Assembly (NCBI GenBank): GCA_009760855.2
Contig: WPIO01000029.1
Span: forward strand, 1,609,001 to 1,673,000
Direction of reading: 5' to 3'
Origin: Cristatella mucedo
Lineage: Eukaryota; Bryozoa; Phylactolaemata; Cristatellidae
DNA: 64,000 bases
Shown: positions 24,195 through 36,573 of the stretch, one piece after another
Layout of the letters: the number at the start of each line of letters is the position of its first letter
Position numbering within the stretch: position 1 is the stretch's first letter
Notes under the pieces: generated by a model
The model's database searches: none
Told to the model about the DNA's origin: nothing
What the model saw: only the letters and a program-made list of their open reading frames with translations
Translations under genes and position numbers: made by a program

Positions 24195-24275
24195 TTGCAA
24201 CAAATGTAAAGCGCCTAGAAAGAGAAAGAGTTCACTGCCGGTGCTTTATCGAGTGTATTATCATAATTATTAGCA
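24195..24275 (+). mobile_element. LINE 3' tail fragment
   Basis: CAAATGTAAAGCGCCTAGAA, then AGTTCACTGCCGGTGCTTTATC and an AT-rich tail: the terminal hairpin region of the L2/CR1-group LINE, truncated at its 5' side. Confidence 0.75.
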
Positions 24276-24639
24276 TCATTCATCAAGAGCCACTAGATGA
24301 CAAAAGCAGCATGCTACAGCTCTAGTTTTCTGATATTCACATACTATCCTCGATGGGTGTGTAATCTCGCCTCGGTGATTCTAAGAAGCTACTAAACTAT
24401 TGAGAATTAAATAATTTCCACGATAGACTGTACCAATATAATAATGATTATATTAATACGACAATACTTTTATGTAGAACTTCCAGCCGACAAAATTCCT
24501 CCCTGTGCAGTTTCGCTGTAAAAAGAAATGTCTCAATTGGTTAATGATAATATGCACAGTGATTGTTGCCCATTACAAGGTACGGTGATTGTGGGTAAGG
24601 TTCTTCCAATTTCATGTTAATAAGGCTGTTAATCGATTT

Positions 24640-25400
24640 CTCAAACAACCAAAATAATTAGAGCAAGTGGTGCGATACCTAGTTTGATTGGGGAGCAGTT
24701 TTGTTTCGTAGACTTGGCCAGAAAACGAAGGGACATATTAGTGAGTGGCAAAACCTTCACGTCGATGTGCTGTTTGATCGGAAGCCAGCTGCGATGGGCA
24801 AGAAGTAGTGAGGTAAGTGTGACCCTCACGACTGACGGGCTTGGCTGCAGAGTTGTTTCATCAACTGCGAGTCGTAGGCCGGAAGACCATCGACTCGCAG
24901 TGAGTTGTAGAAATCGATACCGGATGGCAAAATTGCCTGCACCAACTAGGATGTTGTATCGCTGTCTAGCAGTCCCAAATTTTCTCATTCGATCTTGACT
25001 GCAAGTAAGTAGACGAAAGTGTAGCTTATTTGACTGTCTAGAGAAACATTACTATGGAATGAGACAAGCAGATGGTGAGCAGATGCTACAGGAGATATGC
25101 TGCAGGGCCCACTTTAAGGAATAGGTTGTAAAATTACTGAGTCACACGAGGTTTTATTGTCGCTCACCCCGAGAATGTTTGCTACCATCCCAAGTAGATG
25201 ACAGCAGTACAGGATTCATGGGAGCTATAAGAGAGTTTGACGTGGTTGAAGGCTGCGAGAGATCATCACATAGGTACACTAGTGTGTCATCTCCATGCAA
25301 GTTGAGTCCAGATTTTGCCTGGCGATTACAACGGCATTCGACAGTAATAATTTCAGAAAAGGCAGACAGTTGGCAGAATCCTGAAGTACCTCGTATTTGG
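24640..25400 (-). mobile_element. LINE fragment of a divergent L2-like subfamily
   Basis: Minus-strand reading gives TSLLLAHRSWLPIKQHIDVK, corresponding to the PLLADLHWLPVKQRIDFK region of the full LINE, and further upstream reverse-transcriptase-derived sequence. Identity to the other copies is much lower than they show among themselves, so this is a separate, older subfamily. An 80 bp tandem duplication follows at 25,401. Confidence 0.6.
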
Positions 25401-25560
25401 TTTTAAATATAGAACAGGTTTGATTGCAATCTACATAAACATCCACATACAATGGGCCGGAGAAGGTGCATCCTAGAGATTTTTAAATATACAACAGGTT
25501 TGATTGCAATCTACATAGACATCCACATACAACGGGCCGGAAAAGGTGCATCCTAGAGAT
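25401..25560. repeat. 80 bp tandem duplication
   Basis: Two units, 25,401-25,480 and 25,481-25,560, start TTTTAAATAT and end TCCTAGAGAT, with only a handful of substitutions. It lies at the edge of the divergent LINE fragment. Confidence 0.93.
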
Positions 25561-25619
25561 TAACAACCAATACATCCAGTTAAGAAGACGGTGTCTGCAA
25601 TCATGGCAGGCTTCCAATC

Positions 25620-26790
25620 GGCAGGGGATCTTGGGTAAAACACAAAACAGGGATTTTTTCTAGCAGCAACTACTGTAATTTATATTTCAGCAACTTGAAT
25701 GAATAGGCCTTGGCCTCCATCCCCCCGTACGATTGCAATGCGAACTGTCACTGATCTTTCTTAGGAATGTACAGTTTTATCTGAATCTACCGAAGGGGCA
25801 AACAAGACTGGTCTGATGGAAGGCACGGCTGATGGATGGCTATGGATGAGTCCTAAAAACTTGCTGATATCTATACCTAAATGAGCAGCAGAAAAAAGCT
25901 GTTGAAATCCATCGTTTCACGATTGACACCAAGCCATGGTAGCTACAAGTGTCTAGAACATTGCAATGCAAATCACTAACAAAATCAGCAACGTACAGCA
26001 CTGACCATGTCGTTACACTGGGTCAACCTAGGGCATTTTGGGTCTAATTCTGGCTCACTATTCCAAATGCTCAAGTGCCACTTTCCACGGGCTATACGAT
26101 GAAGCACCTGTTTCTAGCATACTGCATGCAAGAACGTGTCTCTGTCTCCATTAAACTACCTTCGGCTCGAGACAGCCTTCATAGAGTCGGCTTGAGAATG
26201 AGAGCTATCTGATCCATCATGTTACAGCTGTGTCACTCTGCAAGAACAACCAGTGTGGCAACGACTTTCCCTGCGAGCCATGAGCAAATCATCTTACTTG
26301 TTTGTGGAAAAAATGCAATTTCATCCTCTAATTCAGAAGGCAGCTTAAAAATCCCGGGTAACATCCTCCTAAAATGCTATCCATAATGAACATTTTGTAC
26401 GACCCAGACAAGCAGGCAGCATAAAAACTAACACTTGGGTGGTGTCAAGACAAGAAGTAGGCTATACTGAGATTGTTCTCCATCAATGGACATGATAATT
26501 TTAATGTAAATCAAAACACGTACAGGACATGGGTTTTAAATGGAGCATGTATAGAAATTAGCTCATTTTAAGGCATAATACTGGAAATGCTTCCCAGACA
26601 AAGTACTTGATTCAGCACATCCGCACTGAAATGCCTTACTAGGTGGAATATTAGCACCAGCTCTTGTTTAAATTGATATTGCCAAGAAAATTGCAGCACG
26701 AAGCTGGGCAGAGCATAATTATAAGAGTTTAACGAATGACGGCTGCTGCTTTTATTCATGTCTTTCGTTGAATTCAATCATCCCGCGATT
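25620..26790. repeat. Old duplication partner of the 42.8-44.3 kb region
   Basis: Blocks such as AAGACTGGTCTGATGGAAGG, TATACCTAAATGAGCAGCAG, TCTGGCTCACTATTCCAAAT and GCATACTGCATGCAAG recur in the same order at 42,830-44,280 with moderate divergence. This probably extends the same old duplication that links 13.9-21.2 kb with 33.1-40.9 kb. Confidence 0.7.
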
Positions 26791-27234
26791 TATCCAATCA
26801 TGGTTGAGGTCACAGGTTTAAGGCAGGGGTGGCACCGACTTTTTTTGATCGCGACTATTACAGCACCCGAAAAAATAAACGTACACCGATAGATAATAAA
26901 CTTAGCTTAGCATAAACCTACGAATTGTACTCTCGAGGTATCTCAAGGTAGCTCGAGGTCACAATCAGCTCACCTATTCCAGCTGCCATGCTTTTCCTTC
27001 TGCTATATAGGCAAAACGTCCAGTCATGTAACCGAACCCCAGGCGATCGATGCCAAGGCAAACCCGGCAACTCAGAAGTAGATTTTTCACTCCTACACTG
27101 TGTTTTGAAAGGGCAACCCAATCGAGCCCACTTGCTAAACTTGCATCCATCGGTTGTGCAGCTGTGTCCAGCTCTGTTTCTCCACCGCAACTGCTGCATA
27201 CGAGTTAATCCTAAACAGATATCTCTCGAACCTC

Positions 27235-28180
27235 ATTGATATATTAGTTATGTGCGAACCAAGTGTGATTCATAAATTGGAAAGGCTAATGCTCACAATA
27301 GGCTATGCCAGCATACCTCCTGTTGAATTTGCACGGGCTCTAGGTGTCATGTTCCAAAGTGACCTTCCACATCAGCTCCACAGTCAAGTCAGCCTACTTT
27401 TAGCTACATAGCATTGCTAAAACTCGGGCAATTTTACATTGAAATAGCACATGCAAATTGGCCCACGCATTTGTGACATCCTGACTTGACTTCTAAAACT
27501 CATTGCTTGCTGGTCTATCGCCCTGTGCAATCAGGCGCTTACAGCTGGTGCAAAACTCTGCAGCTATGCATCGTCTGTCGTGAGCCTCATAGTTGCCACA
27601 TCACACCGCTTCTCGCCGACCTGCACTGGCTCCCAGTCAAGCAACGCATCGATTTCAAGGCTCTGTCACATACTTTTAGGTCCCTTCATTCTTTGGCTCG
27701 ATCCTATTATTCACATCTACTCCCCCACCAGGCTAAGCATCGTACGCATCCCTTTTTTCGAAATCTAATCGTTTACCTATACTTCGTCCGAACCTCAAAT
27801 CCTTTGGACACCGTACTTTTAGTTCGTATGCTCCCAAAGCCTGGAACTCACTCTCGACTTGCTTCACGACATCTACAGACTTGTCCTCATTTAAAAACAA
27901 ACTAAAAACGCATTTATTTATCGCAGCATTTCGTGGATGCCTGGGATTCGTTCTGTATGTGCTTATGCATGCTGACACGGTGCATGCTGCCACTAACCAT
28001 ACTTGCATGCTGACCCTGTGCATTTCACCCCTAACCATGTTATGCATGTTGTTTATTGAACATGCTTCCACTAACCATTTGATAGGGCTTCCTTTGCAAC
28101 AATTTTCAAGATCCTGGAAATAATTTGATTTCTGTGAGAGCATTATATCAAATGTATTACTATTATTACTGTTATTACTA
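27235..28180 (+). mobile_element. 5'-truncated L2/CR1-group LINE copy
   Basis: The plus strand runs from the PSVIHKLERLMLTIGYASI region (full-length LINE: PSVIQKLERLTFKIGSASI) through LHWLPVKQRIDFKALS to the 3' end with (ATT)n-like tail near 28,160. Several frameshifts are present. It is inserted next to the third copy of the duplicated segment. Confidence 0.85.
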
Positions 28181-28214
28181 CTATTTAGACACAATCGGGG
28201 AAACAACGTGGTGG

Positions 28215-28520
28215 CCATATCGAACCAGCTGAGTGAGGACGGCGGCGGCTGCAGCTGATGCAACACCAACAGTCCGGACCCAAACTAAATAACGACTTGG
28301 GTCACACAGAGTCTCCAGGCAAGGACAGTACCAATAAGTAGGTATCCAGCTAGTAAATATTAGGGACACTGGTCGCGAGCACCGAAGTGTTGACACATCT
28401 TGACGGCACGTTAAAGAATCAGCCGCACAAAAACAAAGAGGACGAGGACATGCAACAAAGCTTCTTCGAGCGAAGTGAATATTTACCCTCGCAGCCTGCT
28501 GCCGAGACACTTATACGAAC
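28215..28520. repeat. Third, partial and diverged copy of the duplicated segment
   Basis: GGCGGCGGCTGCAGCTGATG, GCTAGTAAATATTAGGGACA and the stretch around CACGTTAAAGAATCAGCCGC match 14,390-14,640 (and 33,844-34,095) in order, with many substitutions. It is sandwiched between two LINE copies, so longer flanking homology may have been lost. Confidence 0.7.
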
Positions 28521-28539
28521 TGGCACAACTGCACATAAT

Positions 28540-29750
28540 AATATAAAGAATTATAATAAAACGCTTGATAAAGCACCTTTAGAGAACTCAATCTCTTTCT
28601 AGGCGCGGTACATTTGCTGCAAAGAAAAGGCTATCGAATGGTTAGTAATAACATGCTCAATGAACAACAAGAATAACATGGTTAGGAGTGACATGCACAT
28701 GGTCAGCATGCAAGTGTGGTTAGTGGCAGCATACACAGTGTCAGCATGCATAAGCACATAAGGGACCAATCTCTCAGGGACCCACTAAATGCTGTGCTAA
28801 ATAGTTGCGTTTTTAATATCTTTTTAAATTCTGTCAAATCAGTGGACGTCGTGACTTAAGTCGAAAGAGAGTTCCAGGCTTTGGGAGCATACAAACTAGA
28901 GGCACGGTCTCCGAAGGATTTGAGGTTTCTACGAAGTTTAGATAAACAGTTAGATTCCGAAAAGCGGGTGGGAAATGCTTGGCTTGGTGGGACAGTAGAT
29001 CTGATAGGTAGGCTAGAGCCAAAGAATGGAGGAACCTTAAAGTGAGTGACAAAACCTTGAAGTCGATGCATTGCTTGACTCGGAGCTAGCGCAGGTCGGC
29101 GAGAAACGGTGTGATGTGGCAACTGCAACGCACACGACAGACAAGCCTAGCTGCAGAGTTTGGCACCAGCTGTAAGCGCCTGATTGCACAGGCTGGTAGG
29201 CCTGCAAGCACCAACTTACAGAAGTCAAGACGAGATGTCACAAATACATGGACCAACATAAATGTGGTATTCCTGTCTAAATAAGCCTAAATTTTAGCAA
29301 TCTTATGTAGCTGAATGTAGGCGGACTTGATTGTGGAGCTGGTGTGGTCGTTTAACGACAGGTCACTTTGGCAAGAATTTGATAAATGACACCTAGATTT
29401 CATGCAGATTCGACAGGAGATAGTCTAGCAGAGCCGATTTTAAGCGTTAACCTTTCCAATTTCTGACTCTCACTTAGTTTGCCAATAACTAGTAATTTAG
29501 TTGTATCATCGTTTAACTTTAGAAAATGTTCTGCCATCCATGTGCGGATGTCATCAATACATGCAGCAAATGAGTTGAGAGAATTTGAGGTGCTCGAGAG
29601 CTGGAAGGGATCAAAGCAAAGGTACAACTGAGTGTCATCCTCACAGAAGAGAATGTCTAGATTGTGCTTGGCAATCACATCGGCAAGAGGAAGAGTATAA
29701 ATCGTGAAAAGAACAGGACCAAGCACGGAGCCCCGAAGAGTATCATCCAA
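28540..29750 (-). mobile_element. 5'-truncated L2/CR1-group LINE copy
   Basis: On the minus strand it runs from GSVLGPVLFTIYTLPLADVI and FCEDDTQLYLCF (catalytic motif altered from YADD to CEDD) to the hairpin and AT-rich tail near 28,545. It lies tail to tail with the 27,235-28,180 copy, with about 350 bp of duplicated-segment sequence between them. Confidence 0.88.
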
Positions 29751-29759
29751 TGTGTGTGC

Positions 29760-32390
29760 TAGAGGGGGTGCGAGTTTAACCGACGGCTCCTGACAGGATC
29801 CAATGCCGATTTAGCACGTGCGTCTGCTGCAGCTAGCATCCCTGCCACAAGCAACAAAACCATGCACTAGCTACTTACCTGGTTGAGCAGCCTAATCTCT
29901 ATAGCAACAGACAAGCTTTAGCAGCTATCAGCCAGCTTGCTGACTGCAATGAAAGATTGCCATCAGCACGAATCGAGCCCACGAGCTGGGCCCACTTGAA
30001 GCTCGAGCGCTCTCATCTGCCGAAAGGCGTCAAATTTACTACAGCTTGATGACCTCTGTGGTCGAAATCTGGTGAAAAACTTCACCCTTAATTTCAAGCT
30101 ACCTCCATGTGCCCGCCGTTTGAGCGGAGCCTTTTCAAGCGAGCTGTACAGGGAGCCTCGAATTCTAAAGAGATTAGCGATAAGCAGCGAGGAAGAGGGC
30201 ACCGATATGCCTAAAAACCCTCGCTTTTAGAGTGCGTGGAGTATCAGTGGGACGTACAAAAGGATCCAATACTGCTGCTTCGTCATGAATGCAAGTCAGA
30301 ACCGAGGGATAACGAAGAGAAGTACGAAATTCACCTCATGCAACCACATGAAACACAGCAGAAGGACTCACGTATTTTAAAACCCGTTGCTTCACAGCTA
30401 TCGAGTTGACTCTTTTCGAGACGTGCGTGGCTTTACGGTTGCCCAGTCGCTCACTTCAAGCCATGACTAGCGCCGACCGACAGCCCGGAAGGTGAAGCAG
30501 GTGTCTATGGGCGTGGCATAGCCACCTCATGGTCCCCCCAAGCCGGCATCTCACCGCTCCGCCTGCAGAACGCTAACGGCTTACGAATCCGTAGGCTTGG
30601 TGTATCAGTTAGCCAACGGTCGCGAGGACCATAATACTAGACAGCGCAGCTAATACGCCGCCGTTTAAGCGCATAGCCAGCGCACTTTCGGCTACGGGCA
30701 CAGAGCCCGCAGCAGGATGAGGGGGGAAAGTGAGCTGGCTCCGTGCCAATCGACGACGCAGCGGCACCGCACTAGCTGCCATTTGCACTGTGCTCGTAGC
30801 CGAAGGTGCCCTCAATCTATAAATAGACGACGCAGCTATTGCGCCGCAATTGTTCGTAGAGCCAGCCCACTTTCAGCTGCAGAGACTGCGGCCTCAAATC
30901 GGGCCTATCAATGTCCGGACTACAAATATTTGAGCATCGCGTCGTAATCAATGATTGGCAGATGCTATCTCATTTAGCTACTTAGTGTCGCTGCAACTGT
31001 ATTTAAATTGCTTTGGTTACGGGTTCATAAGAGATATTGCGAGCAGAGACTGGCTAATTAAATGCGGATAGGTCAGTGGCCTTGGTTAAGAAATTAAATG
31101 TTTAAGCCATATTTTAATCTCGAACAAACCTGCTCCAAAACTAAGCTTTCGGACGCGACGTCGATAGTGATACTTGGCTAAAGCTACAGGTCGTCTTTCG
31201 CTTGCCAACTGCTGACCTGCACAACTTGATAAATCTCGTTAAGTAATAAATCATAATAATCGATGAAAATATCAAATGTGCTTTAAATTAAATCTGTGGC
31301 CGACAATTCTGTATTTTGATTAGTCTCTAACAATGCTGTCGGTTATTTCTACACAGAGCAGGTATTAAAAGCGATTCTCGGTACTCTGCTGTCTTCACAC
31401 AAACTCGTGGGCTTGGCCAGACCTTGAGATGTAATATATCAGCTACGCCTCTTTCGGACAAAGCAGCCCACTCTTTACGTAGTCGGTTTCCGTAGAACGC
31501 TGCATTGTTACTGCGTAGGGATTCTGGTTGAAAAAAGTTAAAGCAGCCGATCCAAAAGCCTCCTTTTCGTAGCTATCCAAGAGCCGTAGCGGCTTACAGC
31601 CACTCGAAAGCAAGATCAAAGAATGGCTCGCTGTCCGACTCGAGCCTATGACCCAGAAGTTGAGCCAAAGCATCTGACCTCTGGGCATCAACTCCTTGCA
31701 TCCCTCCCGAGACGGGCACGAGCGCGTGTTTTGCTTGGGATTCCCTTCTCTGTCTTTGCAGCCTCGGCAAGCCGAAATGTAGAGCAGCTCAATGCTTGTT
31801 TACGTTAGTTAAATAGCTGCAGAAGCATCTTTGTATCGGCTATTACAGCGACTTGCAGAAAACAATAACGATGACTTTTACTACTCGACTCGCACCTTCT
31901 GCCTGAAGAAAAATGTAAACTCAATTACTTCAGAAGCCCCATTGGCGAATGCTAAAGGCACGGAGGGGGACTTTCTGGCTGTTCCCCCCCCCCCCACCCA
32001 CCCCTCCTCCTCACAGACTGCAGAGGGCTCTGGTTGATAACTTCCAGCGGAACAGGAACCACTGACGTCACATGCTGGCACTATCGAGCTGCACCAACAC
32101 TTGAAACGGGGTACGTGGGCGATTAACAAAGAGGTAACAGTGCTAATCGCTGCCACAGAGTGTTGGTCTCGGCTGGTTGCACACTTTGCGACTGCTTGTT
32201 TTTTTGGAGCAAGCTACATGGACAGGGTTTAGGTACTACTGCCTTGCCTCCTTGTGCTCGAAACTAGCGAAAAGTCGAAAGTTAACAATGCAAAAGCCGC
32301 AGCTCCTATTTTGGCTTACTTTGAAGCTGCCATTCCTATTACATAGCTGAGGCTATGAAAATATCAAAAATCTGCAGGAAATCGATCGAA
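29760..32390. other. Unassigned, partly GC-rich sequence
   Basis: It contains the imperfect duplication at 30,640-30,890, a C-run at about 31,985-31,996 and scattered short frames, none with a recognisable domain. It could be an unrecognised gene promoter or simply unique intergenic DNA. Confidence 0.35.
30640..30890. repeat. Imperfect ~185 bp direct duplication with TATA-like element
   Basis: GACAGCGCAGCTAATACGCC at 30,639 and GACGACGCAGCTATTGCGCC at 30,826 start two similar GC-rich segments that both contain a CCAGC(G/C)CACTTTC block. TCTATAAATAG at 30,818 resembles a TATA box, but no convincing gene follows it. Confidence 0.55.
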
Positions 32391-32394
32391 ATCG

Positions 32395-33002
32395 TTTGCT
32401 TTAAGTACACTATCCAACTAGACACTCTCCCTCTTGCTGAAGTGATTGCCAAGCACAATCTAGGCTTTCACTTCTATTCGGACGACACTCAGCTGTACCT
32501 TTGCTTTGGTCCCTCCCATCCTTCGAGCACCTCGAATTCTCTCAACTCACTTGCTGCATGTAATGATGACATCCGCACAGGGATGGCAGCAAACTTTCGT
32601 AAGCTAAACGATGACAAAACTAAGCAATTTCCTTAAACTAAACGATGATGAAAATAACTTATTAGCCTGAAACTCACTCCCGACTTACGTCCGAACATCT
32701 CCTGACTTGACCACATTTAAAAAGAACTTAAAAACACACCTATTTAGTTGAGACAGCATTTAGTGGGTCCCTGCGATTCGCCCTTCGCGTGTTTACGGGT
32801 GCTGGCAATGTGCATACTGCCATGGACCACACCTGCAAGCTGAAGCTGTGCATGCAACTCCTAACCATGCATGTTGTTTATCAAGCATGATGTCACTCAT
32901 CATTCAATCGCGTTTCCCTTCACTGCAAATTTCAAGCCTCTAGAAAGAGATCGAGTTCTTTGAGGCCGCTTTATCAAGTGCATTATCATTATTATTATTA
33001 CA
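32395..33002 (+). mobile_element. LINE copy with internal deletion
   Basis: It contains TLPLAEVIAKHNLGFHFYSD followed by DDTQLYLCF, then jumps near 32,640-32,665 to the C-terminal LKLTPDLRPNIS-like and KNLKTHLFS region and the 3' hairpin with (ATT)n tail. About 0.6 kb of the reverse transcriptase is missing. It lies just upstream of the second copy of the duplicated segment. Confidence 0.85.
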
Positions 33003-35552
33003 CTTGCCGAATCAAGCAGCATCAACAGCTTCTCGAGTCCAGCAGTAAGATCAATAAAACCATCTTTAAACAATAAATTCGCATGTGAAGTAAATAGTAT
33101 ATTGTCGCAAATAAATACAGTCGTATCGGTTAAAAGATGAATTAAGAGATGCTACTGCATTATTCAGCCGCTGAAGCATGCTTTTTCCTGTGACGTCCTC
33201 CCTGCCAGCTCCTTCAAGCTCTCAGTAGAGAGTCGTCAACTGTGTCTCCTTCGGTCGTGCTTAATGACACGTTCGCCGCCGATCATCTAAAACGCATGAA
33301 GAGTCATACGACTGACGACCACAGCTTTTGTTCATGCCAGTGCAAAATTCACCAGCTCACTGCTTATCCATTTGTGCATGAGGTCAAATGTCTATGGCAG
33401 CCACAGCACCGATTAAATATAATCACGACAGGTACAGTCCTCAAAGAATAAACTTGGCAGCTACAGAAGGCATACTTCGCCTAGCAAAATGTCTAATGTG
33501 TACTCTTTAATCACAAAATCATTTCAGCCTTGCCCACTACTATGATTTTCCTTCAGCTAGATAAGGAATGCGTCTAGTAGGCCTATTAATTTGGGGGCAG
33601 GCAATCAACGCCAAGGCAAATCCAGCGACTACAGAAAGGAAGCGCAAGCTCGATGCATGAGCTGATCGGAACAGACGGCCAAATAATGCCCACGTGACAC
33701 ACTTACATTCAGCCGGAAGTGCATCCCAGTCTCGCCCATCAGGGTCACATCGGACCGTAAATGAGGCTCTTCTAAACAAATAACAGTCATAGATCTCCAT
33801 TGCAGCACACTCGGGCCATCGGTGCACTGGCCATGCGGAGCAAGCGGGACAAAGACAGCAGCGGCTGCAGCAGCTGCAGCGATAGCAGTCCGAAAGCAAA
33901 GCAGATAAAGACTTGGAGGCACTCAGTAAGCTAGTAAAAACTAGGGACACTTGCTCTAAACAACAACATGATGCTACATCTCAAAGGCAAATTAAAAGAA
34001 CAAGTCCCACAGGCAAAGAGAGCACTGAAAGCGCATGCAAAGAGGCTGCCCAGAGCGACGCGACTACTCACCCTGTATTCCTCCAGCCGAGATGCAAGGA
34101 CGATTTTACAGATACGTGCTCCCTCCGGCGTGTGTGCCGGAGGGGGTTCTAGACGCATCCACACAGTCAGGCCCGTATCAGACCACTGACTGGAACCGGA
34201 TGACGCTTTTGGGGCACTTGCCGTGCCTGTCTTTGACAATCGCGTGACACCCGACGATGTCTTTGGCGAAGCTGCCGTGCCTATCGCAAAAGCGAATAGT
34301 GTGCACGGTGGCTGATTTCACAGCCTCTATTATATAGCAGCACAAGAGTTTAAGCAATTACCAACATGCCAGCAATTAATATTGCAAACAGCATTAATTG
34401 AGCCTTCGAACTGGGTCGTCACTTTCAGCTTCAAACTGAGGTAATGTATACTGAAGCCCGATGATCCGTTGGCGCCAGCCATTTCATCAGAATAATTTCA
34501 AAAGAGCTACATAAAGCACTCCTGCTCTTAAAAAGCAGGACTGGGCGATACTCGTAACATATCGTATTATTTGCGAAATAGTGAATTTGAATGAAAGACA
34601 GACACTTTGTCTATAGTCAGAGAGCTATACTTGCTACTGCATTATACATGGAAGGAGAAATCGTACTACCAGATTTCAACTAAGGCAGACCCGCTTCTTC
34701 ACGGTCCTACTACTTTCTCAGGGTAGGTACAAAATAAAACCGACGGGAATGTTTTCGGCATTCACGAGGACTACAATAAATAGTAACATCACTAATCGAG
34801 GGTTGTTTGCATAGCATCGGAAAATAACTACATCTCCATCAAGGTGCTACCTAAATCACTGCCACAGAATCATTACCCAGAATTTTTTTCTTAGGTGATC
34901 GTTTATCAAGCAAGTTAAATTTGCAAGCTCACGTACTCTTCTTGGGCATCGTTCTACTTGACAGCAACACATGGGACCTAAGCAAACTGTAAAGCCAGCC
35001 AAGAACACTTTGGCGAATCTGCATGTAGTGATGATGCAGTGACTCGGGAAGTCGCCTGCTTGTAGCCCTAATGAACGAATATGGAGCGACATTTGCTGGT
35101 GACTGGTGGTGACGTTCGGCCTACACCGCACTCATCGGTAAAACTCAGGCTTTATGGGCCATGCCACAGGAAAAAAAGGACGGTGAAAGTGCTGTTGGCC
35201 GTTATGCCTGAAGACACAAGAACGACTCATTGTTGGACGAAGTCACTATAAACTCACACATTATAACACCGTGTGCAATCTTTGTTGAAAGGTCAAACTA
35301 ATATTCTCTCATGCTGCACATCCCTTTAGTACGCCTGGCATTGTGGGAAACAATCCCATTAAGCGAGCCAATTTACAGCAACGGTAATACAGTAGATCTA
35401 GCCAGGATTTTGTAAGCTGCCCGTAAGTGAAGCAGCAAGAAAGAGATCAGTTCTACTCGATGGGTGTGCACAAAATTCTTCACAGTGCATGTGTGCATTA
35501 TCAAGCACTCCTTCTCATACCAAAACTTTTCTACACAAACATATTCACAAGC

Positions 35553-35577
35553 AAACACACACACACGTATGCACACA

Positions 35578-35617
<40 letters not shown>

Positions 35618-35635
35618 CATACGCACAGAAACACG
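35553..35635. repeat. (CA)n microsatellite in copy 2
   Basis: CA repeats with TA and GC interruptions. Counterpart of 16,081-16,165, close to the candidate exon donor at 35,669. Confidence 0.85.
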
Positions 35636-36391
35636 CACCAATATGCAGATGAAATGGGAAAAACTTACTTGATGTGAAGACGGGCCGTCTGAGCCTGACT
35701 ACTAGTGGCAGTGGCTCTTCCCGCTCCTGCTCCTCGGCCTCATGCTTGCCCAGGACATTGTTTTGCTCCATCTGAGATCCTGCTCGATAGATGAAAGCGA
35801 GCGTTAGTGCTGGGCGGACCCACAGACGATTAACATTAAGAACAAAAACTGCGAGCATTCTGACGAGGCAGTCTTTCATTGTACACCATGTTCCTGCTAA
35901 ATTGTCAGAAAAAAGACTGAAAACACTTTGTCCGATGTCGATGCATTGTAGCCTCAATTTTCATAACATTCTAACCTAGTCATTCACTGCTGAAACGTCC
36001 ACAGATCAGGATGCTAAACGTTGGCCCGTGCATGAGCCATACACAAGTGAAAAAAGCATAGAAAGCAAATTTCTGCAGAGCTAAACTGAGCTCGAATAAA
36101 CCTTTTAGCGACAATTCCTCAGAGAGGTAGTAAACACGAGTATTTGGTACAGGCCTAGGCCAGTAGCATATGATACAGGTATGAGCTAATAGTTCCACCA
36201 TGAGCAGATGGAAAAAGGTCCGGCCGTCGTACTCACGGGCTTGACATCCACCGATACACCTTGGCCACCTTTTTTTTCATAGGCATGCAAGCAGAGTCCG
36301 GCGGACGGCACGAGAGGCGTCGCATCATCTTCGGGCCGAGCGGCTACGTCAGCCAGCTGCTCTCATGCCCTGAGCAGGCGCACCGAGCCAC

Positions 36392-36476
36392 GGAAGCTGC
36401 CTCGACAGCAGCAGCAGCAGCAGCAGCACGGAGACTGTGCTGCTGCTGCTGCTGCTGCTTTCCTGAAGCAGCTTCC
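36392..36476. repeat. CAG/CTG palindrome, seven repeats per arm
   Basis: The copy 2 equivalent of the palindrome at 19,884-19,962. Seven CAG (36,406-36,426) face seven GCT (36,439-36,459), with identical flanks. Both arms are one unit longer than in copy 1. Confidence 0.85.
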
Positions 36477-36573
36477 AAGTGTCAAGTCCTGCGGTCTGGC
36501 TGAAAGCAGCAAGTGCTCGCGATACATTGGGCAGCCAACACACAAATGGATGCACGGTATTCTGACCGCTTAG

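Noticed and set aside
30800-30950. TATA-like box as a promoter
   Set aside because: No open frame or exon with protein-like character follows. TCTATAAATAG alone is not enough.
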